This document shows, piece after piece, positions 1 to 9,092 of a stretch of DNA of 64,000 nt. The stretch's first letter is position 1. Each line of letters starts with the position of its first letter. Both the position numbers and the translations under genes were made by a program. The stretch is from Saprospirales bacterium (GTDB lineage Bacteria > Bacteroidota > Bacteroidia > Chitinophagales > JADIYW01), in contig JADJSS010000011.1 of NCBI GenBank assembly GCA_016711605.1, positions 124,001 through 188,000 of the forward strand, given 5' to 3'. Under the pieces are notes generated by a model. The model saw nothing but the letters and a program-made list of their open reading frames with translations. It was not told the origin of the DNA and did no database searches.

Positions 1-714
1 TACATCTTAATGATAAAACGTTGTTTTACTAAACCAGAACGTACAATAATGTACTGGAAAGAAACTATGCGCCAAATGGTAAATATTGGTGTTGGTTCCG
101 TAATTATTATTTTATTGATTTCATTTTTTATTGGTGCTGTAACTTCAACTCAATTTGCATATAATTTATCGACATCAATGGTTCCAATGTATTTTGTTGG
201 TTATGTTGTGAAAGAATCTATGATACTTGAACTCGCACCAACTATTTCAGGATTAATATTAGCTGGAAAAGTAGGTTCTAACTTAGCTTCTGAATTAGGC
301 ACTATGCGACTTACCGAACAAATTGATGCTTTAGAAATTATGGGTGTCAATACTTTTTCCTATCTAATCGGTCCTAAATTAGCAGCAGCCATTATTATGG
401 TGCCAATTTTGGTTGTTATTGCAGCTGCTACTGGTATTTATGGTGGTTTATTAGCTGGTGAATTAACAGGTTATGTATCCAGCGAAGATTATATGCAAGG
501 TGTTTTAATGGGTTTTTTACAAAAAAACATCAATGTCATGTTAATTAAAGCAACTGTTTTTGGATTCATTATTACTTCAATATCTTGTTATCAAGGATTT
601 TACGCATCAGGTAGTGCATTAGAAATAGGAAAAGCAAGCACAAAAGCAGTTGTATTGAGTTCTGTAATGGTATTAGTGGCAGATTTCGTTTTAGCATGGC
701 TATTATTAAACTAA
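1..714 (+). CDS. mlaE: MlaE-family ABC transporter permease (5' end off the window)
   Basis: Integral membrane permease of the Mla-type (MCE) phospholipid transport system, which moves lipids between inner and outer membranes. The protein from the first ATG (position 10) is 234 residues. It carries the family signature ELGTMRLTEQIDALEIMG at about residues 95-112, and several hydrophobic spans (about 24-45, 125-150, 180-200, 213-233). The family is usually about 245-260 residues and the three codons before the first ATG are open, so the true start is probably just upstream of the window. It sits 7 bases ahead of the matching ATPase, so the two are surely co-transcribed. The MCE-domain (MlaD) partner is not seen downstream. 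Confidence 0.9.
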   Translation, partial: YILMIKRCFTKPERTIMYWKETMRQMVNIGVGSVIIILLISFFIGAVTSTQFAYNLSTSMVPMYFVGYVVKESMILELAPTISGLILAGKVGSNLASELGTMRLTEQIDALEIMGVNTFSYLIGPKLAAAIIMVPILVVIAAATGIYGGLLAGELTGYVSSEDYMQGVLMGFLQKNINVMLIKATVFGFIITSISCYQGFYASGSALEIGKASTKAVVLSSVMVLVADFVLAWLLLN

Positions 715-721
715 AAATTAG

Positions 722-1510
722 ATGATAGAAGTACAAAATATCATTAAAAAATTTGGAACACAAGAAGTGTTGAAAGGAGTTTCATGTCATTTTGAAGCTG
801 GAAAAAATAATTTAATTATTGGTAAAAGTGGATCTGGGAAAACGGTATTACTTAAATGTATTGTTGGACTATTGACACCAACCAGTGGTCATATTCTTTT
901 TGATGAAGGTGATTATGTTGCGATGAATATTGAAGAAAAAAATGTTATTCGAAGAGAATTAGGAATGCTTTTTCAAGGTGGTGCATTATTTGATTCATTA
1001 ACCGTGGAAGAAAATGTGCGTTTTCCGTTAGACATGTTTACTAAAATGTCATTGTCTGAAAAAAAAGACAGAGTAAATGAAGTATTGAAACGTGTTAATT
1101 TGATAAATGCAAATCTGAAATTTCCTTCACAACTATCTGGTGGTATGCAAAAACGTACAGGTATTGCGCGCGCCATTGTTCTCAATCCAAAATATCTTTT
1201 TTGTGATGAACCAAATTCTGGTTTAGATCCTCAAACTTCCATTGTAATTGATGAATTATTGATGGAAATTACTGAAGAATATCAAATTACAACCATAACC
1301 AATACACACGACATGAATAGTGTTATAGCAAATGGTGATAAAATAATTTTCTTACATCAAGGCAATAAACATTGGGAAGGCGATAAAGAATCTTTATTTG
1401 AATCTGACAATGAAGAATTAATTGATTTCATTTTTGCATCAGAATTCTTAAAAGAAGCACGCGATGCACGACTTTTAAAAATCATAGAAAAACATAAAAA
1501 GAATATCTAA
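722..1510 (+). CDS. mlaF: MlaF-family ABC transporter ATP-binding protein
   Basis: Cytoplasmic ATPase subunit that powers the preceding MlaE permease. The 262-residue protein has all ABC motifs in order: Walker A GKSGSGKT at 34-41, the Q-loop FQGG near 84-87, the signature LSGGM at 138-142, and Walker B with catalytic Glu in YLFCDEP at 158-164, followed by SGLDP. The tail after about residue 225 is charged and helical, as in Bacteroidota MlaF. The start lies 7 bases after the permease stop. Full length, no anomalies. Confidence 0.93.
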   Translation: MIEVQNIIKKFGTQEVLKGVSCHFEAGKNNLIIGKSGSGKTVLLKCIVGLLTPTSGHILFDEGDYVAMNIEEKNVIRRELGMLFQGGALFDSLTVEENVRFPLDMFTKMSLSEKKDRVNEVLKRVNLINANLKFPSQLSGGMQKRTGIARAIVLNPKYLFCDEPNSGLDPQTSIVIDELLMEITEEYQITTITNTHDMNSVIANGDKIIFLHQGNKHWEGDKESLFESDNEELIDFIFASEFLKEARDARLLKIIEKHKKNI

Positions 1511-1545
1511 ATTAAAATAAATAATTTTTCATTAATTAAATCAAA

Positions 1546-2418
1546 ATGAGCATATTAGTTAACAAAAACTCTAAAGTAATTGTACAAGGTTTTACTGGCA
1601 AAGAAGGCACTTTTCACGCAACACAAATGATAGAATACGGTACCAATGTAGTTGGTGGTGTTACACCTGGAAAAGAAGGAAGTACACATTTAGACAAACC
1701 TGTTTTTAATACCGTTGAAAATGCAGTAAAAGCAACTGGCGCAAACGTATCTATTATCTTTGTTCCACCAGCATTTGCTGCTGATGCCATCATGGAAGCT
1801 GCTGATGCAGGCATTCAATTAATTGTTACTATTACGGAAGGAATTCCTGTGCAAGATATGATTAAAGCTAAAAAATATGTTACATCAAAAGGTGTGCGTA
1901 TGATTGGACCCAATTGCCCTGGAATTATTACGGCTGATGAAGCAAAAATTGGCATTATGCCAGGTTTTGTTTTCAAAAAAGGTAGAATTGGTATCGTTTC
2001 AAAATCTGGTACTTTAACCTACGAAGCAGCTGATCAAGTTGTAAAAGCTGGTTTTGGCGTATCAACTGCTATTGGAATTGGTGGAGATCCAATCATTGGA
2101 ACTTCTACTAAAGAAGCAGTTGAAATGTTCATGAATGATGACGAAACAGACGCAATTGTTATGATTGGCGAAATTGGTGGCAGCATGGAAACGGATGCCG
2201 CACGTTGGATTAAAGATAATTTAAGAAAACCTGTTATTGGTTTCATTGCTGGACAAACGGCACCGAAAGGAAGAAGAATGGGTCATGCTGGTGCTATCGT
2301 TGGTGGTGCTGAAGATACGGCTGCTGCTAAAATGAAAATCATGAGCGAATGTGGCATTCATGTAGTAGATTCACCAGCAAACATTGGCAAAACTGTTGCT
2401 GAAGCATTAAGTAAATAA
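1546..2418 (+). CDS. sucD: Succinyl-CoA ligase (ADP-forming) alpha subunit
   Basis: TCA-cycle enzyme subunit that binds CoA and carries the phosphohistidine while converting succinyl-CoA to succinate with ATP/GTP formation. The 290-residue protein has the N-terminal CoA-binding fold with QGFTGKEGTFH at about 14-24, and the phosphohistidine segment GHAGAIVGG with His247. Length matches the family (about 290). The beta subunit (sucC) is not adjacent, which is common in Bacteroidota. It follows mlaF by 35 bases and is closed by a strong hairpin terminator. Confidence 0.96.
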   Translation: MSILVNKNSKVIVQGFTGKEGTFHATQMIEYGTNVVGGVTPGKEGSTHLDKPVFNTVENAVKATGANVSIIFVPPAFAADAIMEAADAGIQLIVTITEGIPVQDMIKAKKYVTSKGVRMIGPNCPGIITADEAKIGIMPGFVFKKGRIGIVSKSGTLTYEAADQVVKAGFGVSTAIGIGGDPIIGTSTKEAVEMFMNDDETDAIVMIGEIGGSMETDAARWIKDNLRKPVIGFIAGQTAPKGRRMGHAGAIVGGAEDTAAAKMKIMSECGIHVVDSPANIGKTVAEALSK

Positions 2419-2456
2419 TAGTTGATTAGTTATTAATCAATAGTCATTAGACAAAT

Positions 2457-2490
2457 AAAAAACAGCTTGAATAATCAAGCTGTTTTTTTA
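2457..2490 (+). terminator. Rho-independent terminator after sucD
   Basis: Ten-base arms AACAGCTTGA (2461-2470) and TCAAGCTGTT (2475-2484) enclose a four-base loop. They are preceded by an A-run and followed by a T-run to 2489. Confidence 0.85.
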
Positions 2491-2502
2491 ATAAAAATAA
2501 CG

Positions 2503-2530
2503 TTGTACTTACATTTCTTTCCGTATTTTG
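2503..2530 (+). promoter_or_regulatory. Possible Bacteroidota promoter for the 2539 gene
   Basis: TTG at 2503-2505 and TATTTTG at 2524-2530, spaced 18 bases, resemble the -33 TTTG and -7 TAnnTTTG boxes of Bacteroidota housekeeping promoters. The -7 box is one T short of consensus. It lies directly after the sucD terminator and ends 8 bases before the ATG, so the leader would be very short. Confidence 0.4.
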
Positions 2531-2538
2531 TAATTTAA

Positions 2539-4638
2539 ATGAACGCAACATTCATACTCGAATATCCATGGTGGTTTTTGCTGTTTTGCATAGCAACAGG
2601 CATTGTATTCGCATATATTTTGTATGGTAGAAAAGAATTTATTTTTAATGAAAAAGAAAAAAAACACTGGAAATATATTTTAGCATTTTTACGGTTTGCA
2701 GCCATTACATTAATTTCATTTTTTTTATTATCACCATTAATTAAAACTAAAAAAATTGAAGAAGACAAACCAATTATTGTTTTATTGCAAGACAATACTT
2801 CTTCTTTAAATGTTTCGTTTGGAAATTATAACAAACAGAAATATTTGGAGCAATTGGCAGCACTTCAAGAAAAAATAAAAGATAAGTTTGAATTGGTGTC
2901 GTATAATTTCAGTGATCAATTAATTGATTTTAAAACACCTAATTTCTCTGAAAAAGAAACCGACATTTCAGCATCTATAAATGAAGTTTTCACGCGACAT
3001 GCATCGCAAAATATTGGTGCCGTCATTTTAGCTTCTGATGGAATTTTCAACAAAGGCAACTCACCTATTTATAATAAAAATGCGTTAACAACACCAATAT
3101 ATACGATAGCTTTAGGCGACACATCCTTAAAAAAAGATGCGTTGATAAAAAGTGTTCGTTATCCTGATGTGGTTTATCTTGGCGATCAGTTTAATATCAA
3201 TGTACAAATTGAAGCCAATCATTTGCAAGGACAAAATACTGTTTTAGAAATCAGTTCACCAGAAGGAAAAATCACTTCAAAAGTAATTTCTATAAATGAA
3301 GATCATTTTAATTTCCAAACAGATGTAATTGGCGATGCTAATAAAGCTGGCATTCTGCAATATAAAATAAAACTAAAAACAATTGCAGGAGAAGCAATTT
3401 TAGAAAACAATTTTGATGTTGCGTATATTGAAGTAATTGATGGCAGACAGAAAATTTTGATGCTGTATGATGCACCACATCCAGATATAAAAGCGTTTAA
3501 AAATGCGATAGAACAAAATAAAAATTATCAGTTTGAACAAGCTGATATTAAAAATTATTCAGGAAATTATAAAGATGCAAATCTAATTATTTTACATGGT
3601 TTGCCTTCGCTTGGCGCTTCCAATAAATTAAATACAATTCAAGAAATAGTTGCATCGCAAACACCTGTTTTACTGGTACTTTCAGCAAATACGAATTTAG
3701 CGCAGTTCAATTCATTACAGAAAATTCTGCAAATTGCTGGTTCATCTTTAAACGGAAATGATGTGTATCCAATGTATGAAAATTCATTTTCAAAATTTAC
3801 AATTAACGAATCAACTTTAAAGACTATTCAAACATTTCCACCATTGTTATCGCCATTTGGTCGCTATCAGTTGGCCACAACAGCATCCGTTTTTTACAAA
3901 CAAAAGATTGGAAATATTGCCACTGAAAATCCATTGTTATTATTCAACGAAGTGAATGGTAAAAAAACTGGAATGTTTTGTGGCGAAGGCATTTGGCGAT
4001 GGCGAATGAATGAATTTTTACATAATAAAAACTACAACGCAACCGATGAATTGATCAATAAATGTGTGCAATACATAACTGTAAAAGGCGACAAACGCAA
4101 ATTTAAAGTACATGCACAAAAAAATATTTTTAATGCAAACGAACAAATTTTACTAGATGCTGAATTGTATAACGAAAGCTATGAATTGGTAAACGATGTA
4201 GATGCTTCATGTATTGTAAAAGGCGACAATGGAAAAGAATTCAACTTTACATTTGACAAAACAATGAATGCATACACTTTAAACGCAGGCATTTTGCCTG
4301 TTGGAAATTATGTAGTAAACGCTAAAACAAATTACAAAGGAAAAGCAAATACTGCGTCGTGCAGTTTTGCTGTACGTGCAGTAATTATTGAAACATTGAA
4401 TACGCAAGCTAATCATCAATTATTAAATACCTTGACGAATCAAAGTGGTGGCAAATTTTATTATCCAAATAATATGGAAAAAATAGTAGATGATTTGCAA
4501 AAAGATAAAAGGATAAAAACCATTTTATTTGAAACATTCAACACCAAACCATTGATAGATTTGAAATGGTTATTCTTTTTGGCATTGTTGTTATTAACTA
4601 TAGAATGGTTCATCCGAAAATTTAATGGAATTATTTAA
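2539..4638 (+). CDS. Large membrane-anchored protein with a VWA-like domain (BatA/aerotolerance-type layout)
   Basis: Function not established. The 699-residue protein has two N-terminal membrane helices (about 9-31 and 46-68), a long soluble middle and a C-terminal helix (about 677-692). Residues about 78-190 read like a degenerate von Willebrand A fold: a beta-strand PIIVLLQDNTSSL, where the metal site would be DxSxS, and a later ILASDGIFNKG. The layout of two helices, a VWA-like domain, extracytoplasmic beta domains and a last helix is familiar from large Bacteroidota membrane proteins related to BatA/BatB. Ser and Asp of a canonical MIDAS motif are not fully kept, so metal binding is uncertain. 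It appears monocistronic. Confidence 0.65.
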   Translation: MNATFILEYPWWFLLFCIATGIVFAYILYGRKEFIFNEKEKKHWKYILAFLRFAAITLISFFLLSPLIKTKKIEEDKPIIVLLQDNTSSLNVSFGNYNKQKYLEQLAALQEKIKDKFELVSYNFSDQLIDFKTPNFSEKETDISASINEVFTRHASQNIGAVILASDGIFNKGNSPIYNKNALTTPIYTIALGDTSLKKDALIKSVRYPDVVYLGDQFNINVQIEANHLQGQNTVLEISSPEGKITSKVISINEDHFNFQTDVIGDANKAGILQYKIKLKTIAGEAILENNFDVAYIEVIDGRQKILMLYDAPHPDIKAFKNAIEQNKNYQFEQADIKNYSGNYKDANLIILHGLPSLGASNKLNTIQEIVASQTPVLLVLSANTNLAQFNSLQKILQIAGSSLNGNDVYPMYENSFSKFTINESTLKTIQTFPPLLSPFGRYQLATTASVFYKQKIGNIATENPLLLFNEVNGKKTGMFCGEGIWRWRMNEFLHNKNYNATDELINKCVQYITVKGDKRKFKVHAQKNIFNANEQILLDAELYNESYELVNDVDASCIVKGDNGKEFNFTFDKTMNAYTLNAGILPVGNYVVNAKTNYKGKANTASCSFAVRAVIIETLNTQANHQLLNTLTNQSGGKFYYPNNMEKIVDDLQKDKRIKTILFETFNTKPLIDLKWLFFLALLLLTIEWFIRKFNGII

Positions 4639-4671
4639 TACGATTCTATCTATTTAAATAAAGATTTACTA

Positions 4672-4679
4672 TATTTTTG
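4672..4679 (+). promoter_or_regulatory. Possible -7 box for the 4696 gene
   Basis: TATTTTTG matches the TAnnTTTG -7 consensus 16 bases before the ATG at 4696. No clear -33 TTTG is visible, so this is a weak call. Confidence 0.35.
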
Positions 4680-4695
4680 CACTAAAATTAGATTT

Positions 4696-5270
4696 ATGAA
4701 GAAACTTATATTTATAGCAATTTTTGCTATTTCATTATTTGCAACTAAACAAGTAACTGCTACCGAAAAAGGCGATTTCAATATGTATTTAACAACAAAT
4801 TTAGGACATCACAGCTACATACCAGGTGGTGTCGTAACTGGCTTAGGTTTTGTACCTGGTGTTACATTGAATATGGATTATGCAGCTAGCAAATATTTTG
4901 GAATTGGTGGTTGGTTTACTTTTTCAGGTAAAAAATACGGCACAGATTTATCTGGAAACAGCGGTTTTTAAAATATAGATATTTTGGTGTTGGAATGCGT
5001 GGTGTTTTCCATTTATATCAATTAATTTCTGAGAAAGGAAATGCAAAATTGGATGCTGATAAATTTGATGTTTACATTCCTTTAGCACTTGGTGGTGGTT
5101 TCCGATTAGCTGACAAAAATTCTGCTGTTTTTAATAAATTTGGAGCTGGTGCCATTGTTGGTGCTGGAATTGGCGTTTCTTATTATTTCGTAGAACATAT
5201 TGGCGGAAATTTAGAAGCTGGTTATTTAGAAGGTTCTTATGCGAAATTAGGTTTGGTGTTTAAGTTTTAA
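4696..5270 (+). CDS. Small outer-membrane beta-barrel protein, split by one frameshift
   Basis: Probable porin-like or OmpA-barrel-type protein of about 191 residues. Residues 1-22 are a signal peptide (MKKLIFIAIFAISLFATKQ...). The rest alternates hydrophobic and polar residues, is rich in Gly and aromatics, and ends in Phe (LGLVFKF), typical of outer-membrane barrels. The first reading frame stops at 4971. The second is open from before 4962 to 5270. Joining them by one missing base in the T-run at 4965-4969 gives a continuous strand (GFLKYRYFGVG). A homopolymer indel, either a sequencing error or a recent mutation, is the simplest explanation. No specific function can be assigned. Confidence 0.7.
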
Positions 5271-5292
5271 ATTCAACTTATATTATATTCAT

Positions 5293-5324
5293 AAAAAAAC
5301 TCAACGTACGTTGAGTTTTTTTTA
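5293..5324. terminator. Bidirectional terminator between convergent genes
   Basis: Perfect palindrome centred at 5307/5308 (CAACGT/ACGTTG core, arms extended by AAACT and AGTTT) with A-run before and T-run after. It can end both the barrel gene (+) and the YkvA-like gene (-). Confidence 0.8.
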
Positions 5325-5723
5325 TTTATGCGCTTTCCATTTGTTATACTTTTCGATTTCTTCGTCTAGATATACTAATCCTTTTTTGACAAAATAATCA
5401 TCGTCTTTTTTACCTAAGAATGGAATAAAATCTGGTACAAAATCATACGGATTCGCAAAATACATTAACACAAAAATTCCTATTGAAATATTTCTGTATG
5501 ATATAGTGCGATATGCACCTTTTTGCCAATCTTGTGATATGTGCACCAATGAAATAATTCTGTCACTAATATCTGCATATTGTTGCACATAATTATCCAA
5601 TTTTGCATATACAGATGTTGCTAATTTCTCCAATAAGAAATTAGTAGCTAAAACTTCTCGAATTTTTTCTGATGATTTTGGATAAAATCGTTCTACCAAA
5701 TTATCTAAAAATGAATCACTCAT
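5322..5723 (-). CDS. YkvA-family (DUF1232) membrane protein, copy 2
   Basis: Small protein of unknown function with the DUF1232 core: a membrane segment followed by YFANPYDFVPDFIPFLG and a DD pair. I choose the ATG at 5723 because its A overlaps the last base of the upstream stop (TAATG), a standard translational coupling. The longer reading frame begins at 5750 inside the upstream gene. It is a paralogue of the gene at 5723-6106 and clearly co-transcribed with it. Role uncertain; family members sit in the membrane with no known reaction. Confidence 0.8.
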   Translation of the reverse strand: MSDSFLDNLVERFYPKSSEKIREVLATNFLLEKLATSVYAKLDNYVQQYADISDRIISLVHISQDWQKGAYRTISYRNISIGIFVLMYFANPYDFVPDFIPFLGKKDDDYFVKKGLVYLDEEIEKYNKWKAHK

Positions 5724-6106
5724 TATGCTGCTTTCTGTTCTTTTTCCCAAGCCATGAAACGTTCAATTTCTTTATTCAGCATTTTTATCAAATATCCTAA
5801 AATAAAAATATCGTCTATTTGACCTATGATTGGAATAAAATCAGGAATTAAATCTAATGGATTTACGAAATAAATTAATGCTGCAACTACAGCAATGATT
5901 GACTTTGTGGAAATATTTTTATAATCACCTTGCATCCACGCTCGTAACATTCGTGTCAATGCTATCATGCTATCTTGCACTTTATAAAACAGTTCTGTTG
6001 TTTCACCAACCTTCAAAAAAACCTGATCAAGCAACTCAGAAACTGCAGTTCCAGATGTAATTGTTCTTTCAGCTCGTTTGTATAAATCGTCAAATATCTT
6101 TTGCAT
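5723..6106 (-). CDS. YkvA-family (DUF1232) membrane protein, copy 1
   Basis: 127 residues. The family core IYFVNPLDLIPDFIPIIG followed by QIDD lies at about 77-98, after a helix rich in A/V/I (about 66-80). It is the first of a tandem pair and overlaps the next gene by one base. The pair probably arose by local duplication: the two share the P-x-D-x-(V/I)-PDFIP-x-(L/I)-G core and the same order of helices but little else. Function unknown. Confidence 0.82.
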   Translation of the reverse strand: MQKIFDDLYKRAERTITSGTAVSELLDQVFLKVGETTELFYKVQDSMIALTRMLRAWMQGDYKNISTKSIIAVVAALIYFVNPLDLIPDFIPIIGQIDDIFILGYLIKMLNKEIERFMAWEKEQKAA

Positions 6107-6244
6107 TTTATCTTTTCGTTTTTGTCTGAACCATGATTTATCAACTTAAATGATTGACATGATTTGTAAATAATTTCTTTAAAACTATCAAAAAATATTT
6201 CAAACCTAATTCAGAATTTCTATAAATTTATAAAAAAAAAATTT

Positions 6245-7369
6245 TTAACTCAATCTTTTTTTATAATCTTCATATCCATACGACTGTACCAATTCGAATG
6301 TATCATCCGTTTTCCAAATTCCAATACTTGGTAAATTAATTCCATTGAATGTTGATGTTTTTACCATCGTATAATGTATCATATCATCAAAAATAATTTT
6401 ATCGCCAATTTTTAGTTCATTTTCAAATTTCCAAGTTCCCATAAAATCACCAGCCAAACAACTCATTCCACCTAAATTATATTCGTGTTTTCCATTTTCT
6501 GTTGCGCTCAAAACAGCAGGTTTATATGGCATTTCCAAACAATCAGGCATATGACAAGTGAAAGAAACATCCAACATTGCTGTCGGAAAATCACCATTCG
6601 GAACAATATCCAAAACAGTAGAAACCAACACACCAGTTTGCCAGCCAATTGCGCTGCCTGGTTCTAAAATAATTTCTTCAATATTCGGATATTTTGCTTT
6701 GAATGCTTTCAAAATTTTTATCAAATGTTCTGGCTCGTAATCTTTACGTGTGATTAAATGACCACCACCAAAATTCAGCCATTTTGCTTGTAAAATTAAC
6801 GGATGATATAAGTTGATAAACGATTCTAAAACTCGTTCCAATGTATAAGATGTATTTTCACACAACGCATGGAAATGAATTCCATCAATTCCATCAGGCA
6901 ATGTATCAGTCAATAAATTTCGTGGAATTCCTAAACGCGAATTTGGCGAAGCTGGATTATACAAATCAGTTTCTATTTCCGAATAACCAGGATTTACACG
7001 CAAACCATAAGAAATATCGTTGCGCATTTTACTTTTGTACAATTCATATTGCGTCAACGAATTAAACGTGATGTGCGATGATATATCTTGAATTTCATCG
7101 AACTCATTTGGCACATACACTGGACAATATGTGTGTGCTTTCACTTTCATTTCTTCGAACACTAATTTTGCTTCGTGAAAAGAGCTTGCCGTTGCGCCAT
7201 GCAAATATTGTTTCACCAACGGAAAAACATTATGAAACGAAAAACCTTTCAACGCACAAATAATATGAACATCAGATTCGTCTTGCACTCTCTTTAATAA
7301 AGAAAGATTTTTGATTAACTTATCTTCTTCTAAAACATAAGATGGCGATGGTATTTGGTTGTAATTCAT
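6245..7369 (-). CDS. nspC: Carboxynorspermidine (carboxyspermidine) decarboxylase
   Basis: PLP enzyme of the alanine-racemase/ornithine-decarboxylase fold III that removes CO2 from carboxy(nor)spermidine, the last step of the polyamine route that does not need decarboxylated AdoMet. The 374-residue protein has the expected PLP lysine in ICALKGFSFH (Lys41), the phosphate-binding glycine run NFGGGHL near residue 200, and EPGSAIGW near 231-238. Length is typical for NspC. The enzyme for the preceding step lies at 9093-10295 on the same strand, with adenine deaminase in between, so the pathway is complete here apart from the supply of aspartate semialdehyde and diamine. Confidence 0.93.
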   Translation of the reverse strand: MNYNQIPSPSYVLEEDKLIKNLSLLKRVQDESDVHIICALKGFSFHNVFPLVKQYLHGATASSFHEAKLVFEEMKVKAHTYCPVYVPNEFDEIQDISSHITFNSLTQYELYKSKMRNDISYGLRVNPGYSEIETDLYNPASPNSRLGIPRNLLTDTLPDGIDGIHFHALCENTSYTLERVLESFINLYHPLILQAKWLNFGGGHLITRKDYEPEHLIKILKAFKAKYPNIEEIILEPGSAIGWQTGVLVSTVLDIVPNGDFPTAMLDVSFTCHMPDCLEMPYKPAVLSATENGKHEYNLGGMSCLAGDFMGTWKFENELKIGDKIIFDDMIHYTMVKTSTFNGINLPSIGIWKTDDTFELVQSYGYEDYKKRLS

Positions 7370-7394
7370 GTATAATTTTGAGTTGCAAATTTAC

Positions 7395-9023
7395 TTAATC
7401 TTTTACTTCTAAATCACAAAACTCAAATTTATTACCATCGAACAAACCTTTATCGCTGAGTTTTAAGCTTGGAATAACCAGCAAAGCCATAAATGAAAGT
7501 GACATAAATGGTGAATGTAAAGTGCAACCAATTTCTTTTGCAGATTTTACCAATTCAGTATATTTTTCAGCAACTACTTCGCAGCTATCAATACTCATCA
7601 AACCAGCAACAGGCAAACCTAATACTTGTGTGTTAGTTCCATCGGTAACAGACAAACCACCTTTTTCTGCAATGATTGCATTCACAGCTTTGCACATACT
7701 TTCATCATCTACACCAACTACAATTATGTTGTGTGAATCATGTGCCACAGATGATGCTAAAGCACCGCGTTTTAATCCAAAGTTTTTTATAAACGCAACA
7801 GCAATTGGTTTTTCTTGGTAACGATTCACCACTGCAATTTTCAAAATATCATCTTCAATATTAGAAATCGCATTTTTATCTTTATCTAATAAAATATTAC
7901 CGATGAATGTTTTGGTAATTAATTGTCCGTCGATAACTTCTATTGCATTTATTTTTTGTGATGATAATTGAATTTGAAAATCACTTGCTTTTTTAAAGTC
8001 GATAGAAAAATTATTGACGATTTTTTCAGGTTGTGTTTCAATAAAACTAACGCCATTTTTCGCAACTAAATTTCCATCGATATACGTTTCTAAAATTTCA
8101 AAATCATGTAAATTATTGATGATGATAAAATCTGCTGCGTCATTTTCTTTCAACAAACCAACTTCTAATTTATAATGTTTTACTGGATTTACACATGCAG
8201 CTTGTAACACTTTAAAAATATCAATTCCTTTTGCTAGAGCACGTTTTACTAGTAGATTGACGTGACCAATCATCAAATCATCAGGATGTTTGTCATCAGA
8301 ACAAAACATAATTTCACTTGGAAAATCATTCAATAAATCAATCAATGCATCAAAATTTTTAGCAGCACTACCTTCACGAATCAGCACTTTCATTCCATGT
8401 TCTAGTTTGAATTTTGCTTCATCATAGGTAAAACATTCATGATCTGTAGAAATTCCTGCATTGATATAATTAATTGCTTTTTCGCCAATTAAACCTGGTG
8501 CGTGACCATCAATTGGTTTGTTGTGTTTTTTTGCAATTGCAATTTTATCCATTACTAGTTTATCGTTGAATAAAACACCTGGATAATTCATCATTTCTGC
8601 TAAATATTTTATTTCATTTAGCGACATTAATTCATCAATATCTTCTGCTGTTACTTCTGCACCAGCTGTTTCAAAACTGGTTGCTGGCACGCAAGATGGT
8701 GCACCAAAATTAAATTTGAACGGACATTTCTTTCCATTTTCAATCATGTAATAAACACCTTCTTTTCCTAATACATTGGCAATTTCATGTGGATCAGAAA
8801 CAGTTGCAACAGTTCCATGTATCACTGCTTTTTTGGCAAATTCAGTTGGCACTAACATCGAACTTTCTATGTGTACATGTGCATCTACAAAGCCAGGCAA
8901 AATATACGTTTCAAGTACTTCATCTATTTTTTCAATAGATTTAATTTTGCCATTTTCAATAGTAATTTTTGCAGGAAAAATTTCCTTGTTTTTAATATCG
9001 ATGTAGTTGGATTTGATTTGCAT
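7395..9023 (-). CDS. ade: Adenine deaminase
   Basis: Amidohydrolase converting adenine to hypoxanthine and ammonia for purine salvage. The 542-residue protein has the metal-binding DAHVHIESS (Asp47, His49, His51), the family segment VSDPHEIANVLG (about 77-88), and a C-terminal Ade domain with VAHDSHNIIVVG. Length fits the family (about 540-570). It lies 25 bases upstream of nspC on the same strand, so the two are likely co-transcribed, although adenine salvage and polyamine synthesis have no obvious direct link. A terminator hairpin separates it from the gene before it. Confidence 0.95.
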   Translation of the reverse strand: MQIKSNYIDIKNKEIFPAKITIENGKIKSIEKIDEVLETYILPGFVDAHVHIESSMLVPTEFAKKAVIHGTVATVSDPHEIANVLGKEGVYYMIENGKKCPFKFNFGAPSCVPATSFETAGAEVTAEDIDELMSLNEIKYLAEMMNYPGVLFNDKLVMDKIAIAKKHNKPIDGHAPGLIGEKAINYINAGISTDHECFTYDEAKFKLEHGMKVLIREGSAAKNFDALIDLLNDFPSEIMFCSDDKHPDDLMIGHVNLLVKRALAKGIDIFKVLQAACVNPVKHYKLEVGLLKENDAADFIIINNLHDFEILETYIDGNLVAKNGVSFIETQPEKIVNNFSIDFKKASDFQIQLSSQKINAIEVIDGQLITKTFIGNILLDKDKNAISNIEDDILKIAVVNRYQEKPIAVAFIKNFGLKRGALASSVAHDSHNIIVVGVDDESMCKAVNAIIAEKGGLSVTDGTNTQVLGLPVAGLMSIDSCEVVAEKYTELVKSAKEIGCTLHSPFMSLSFMALLVIPSLKLSDKGLFDGNKFEFCDLEVKD

Positions 9024-9039
9024 GTGTTGTATTATTAAA

Positions 9040-9070
9040 CAAAAAACTTCGCAGATTTACTGCGAAGTTT
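9040..9070 (-). terminator. Terminator between the carboxynorspermidine synthase gene and ade
   Basis: Arms AAACTTCGCAG (9044-9054) and CTGCGAAGTTT (9060-9070) around a five-base loop. Read on the minus strand the hairpin is followed by a T-run, so it would end the 9093-10295 transcript. Confidence 0.75.
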
Positions 9071-9092
9071 AAAGATAGTTATTTTTACGTTT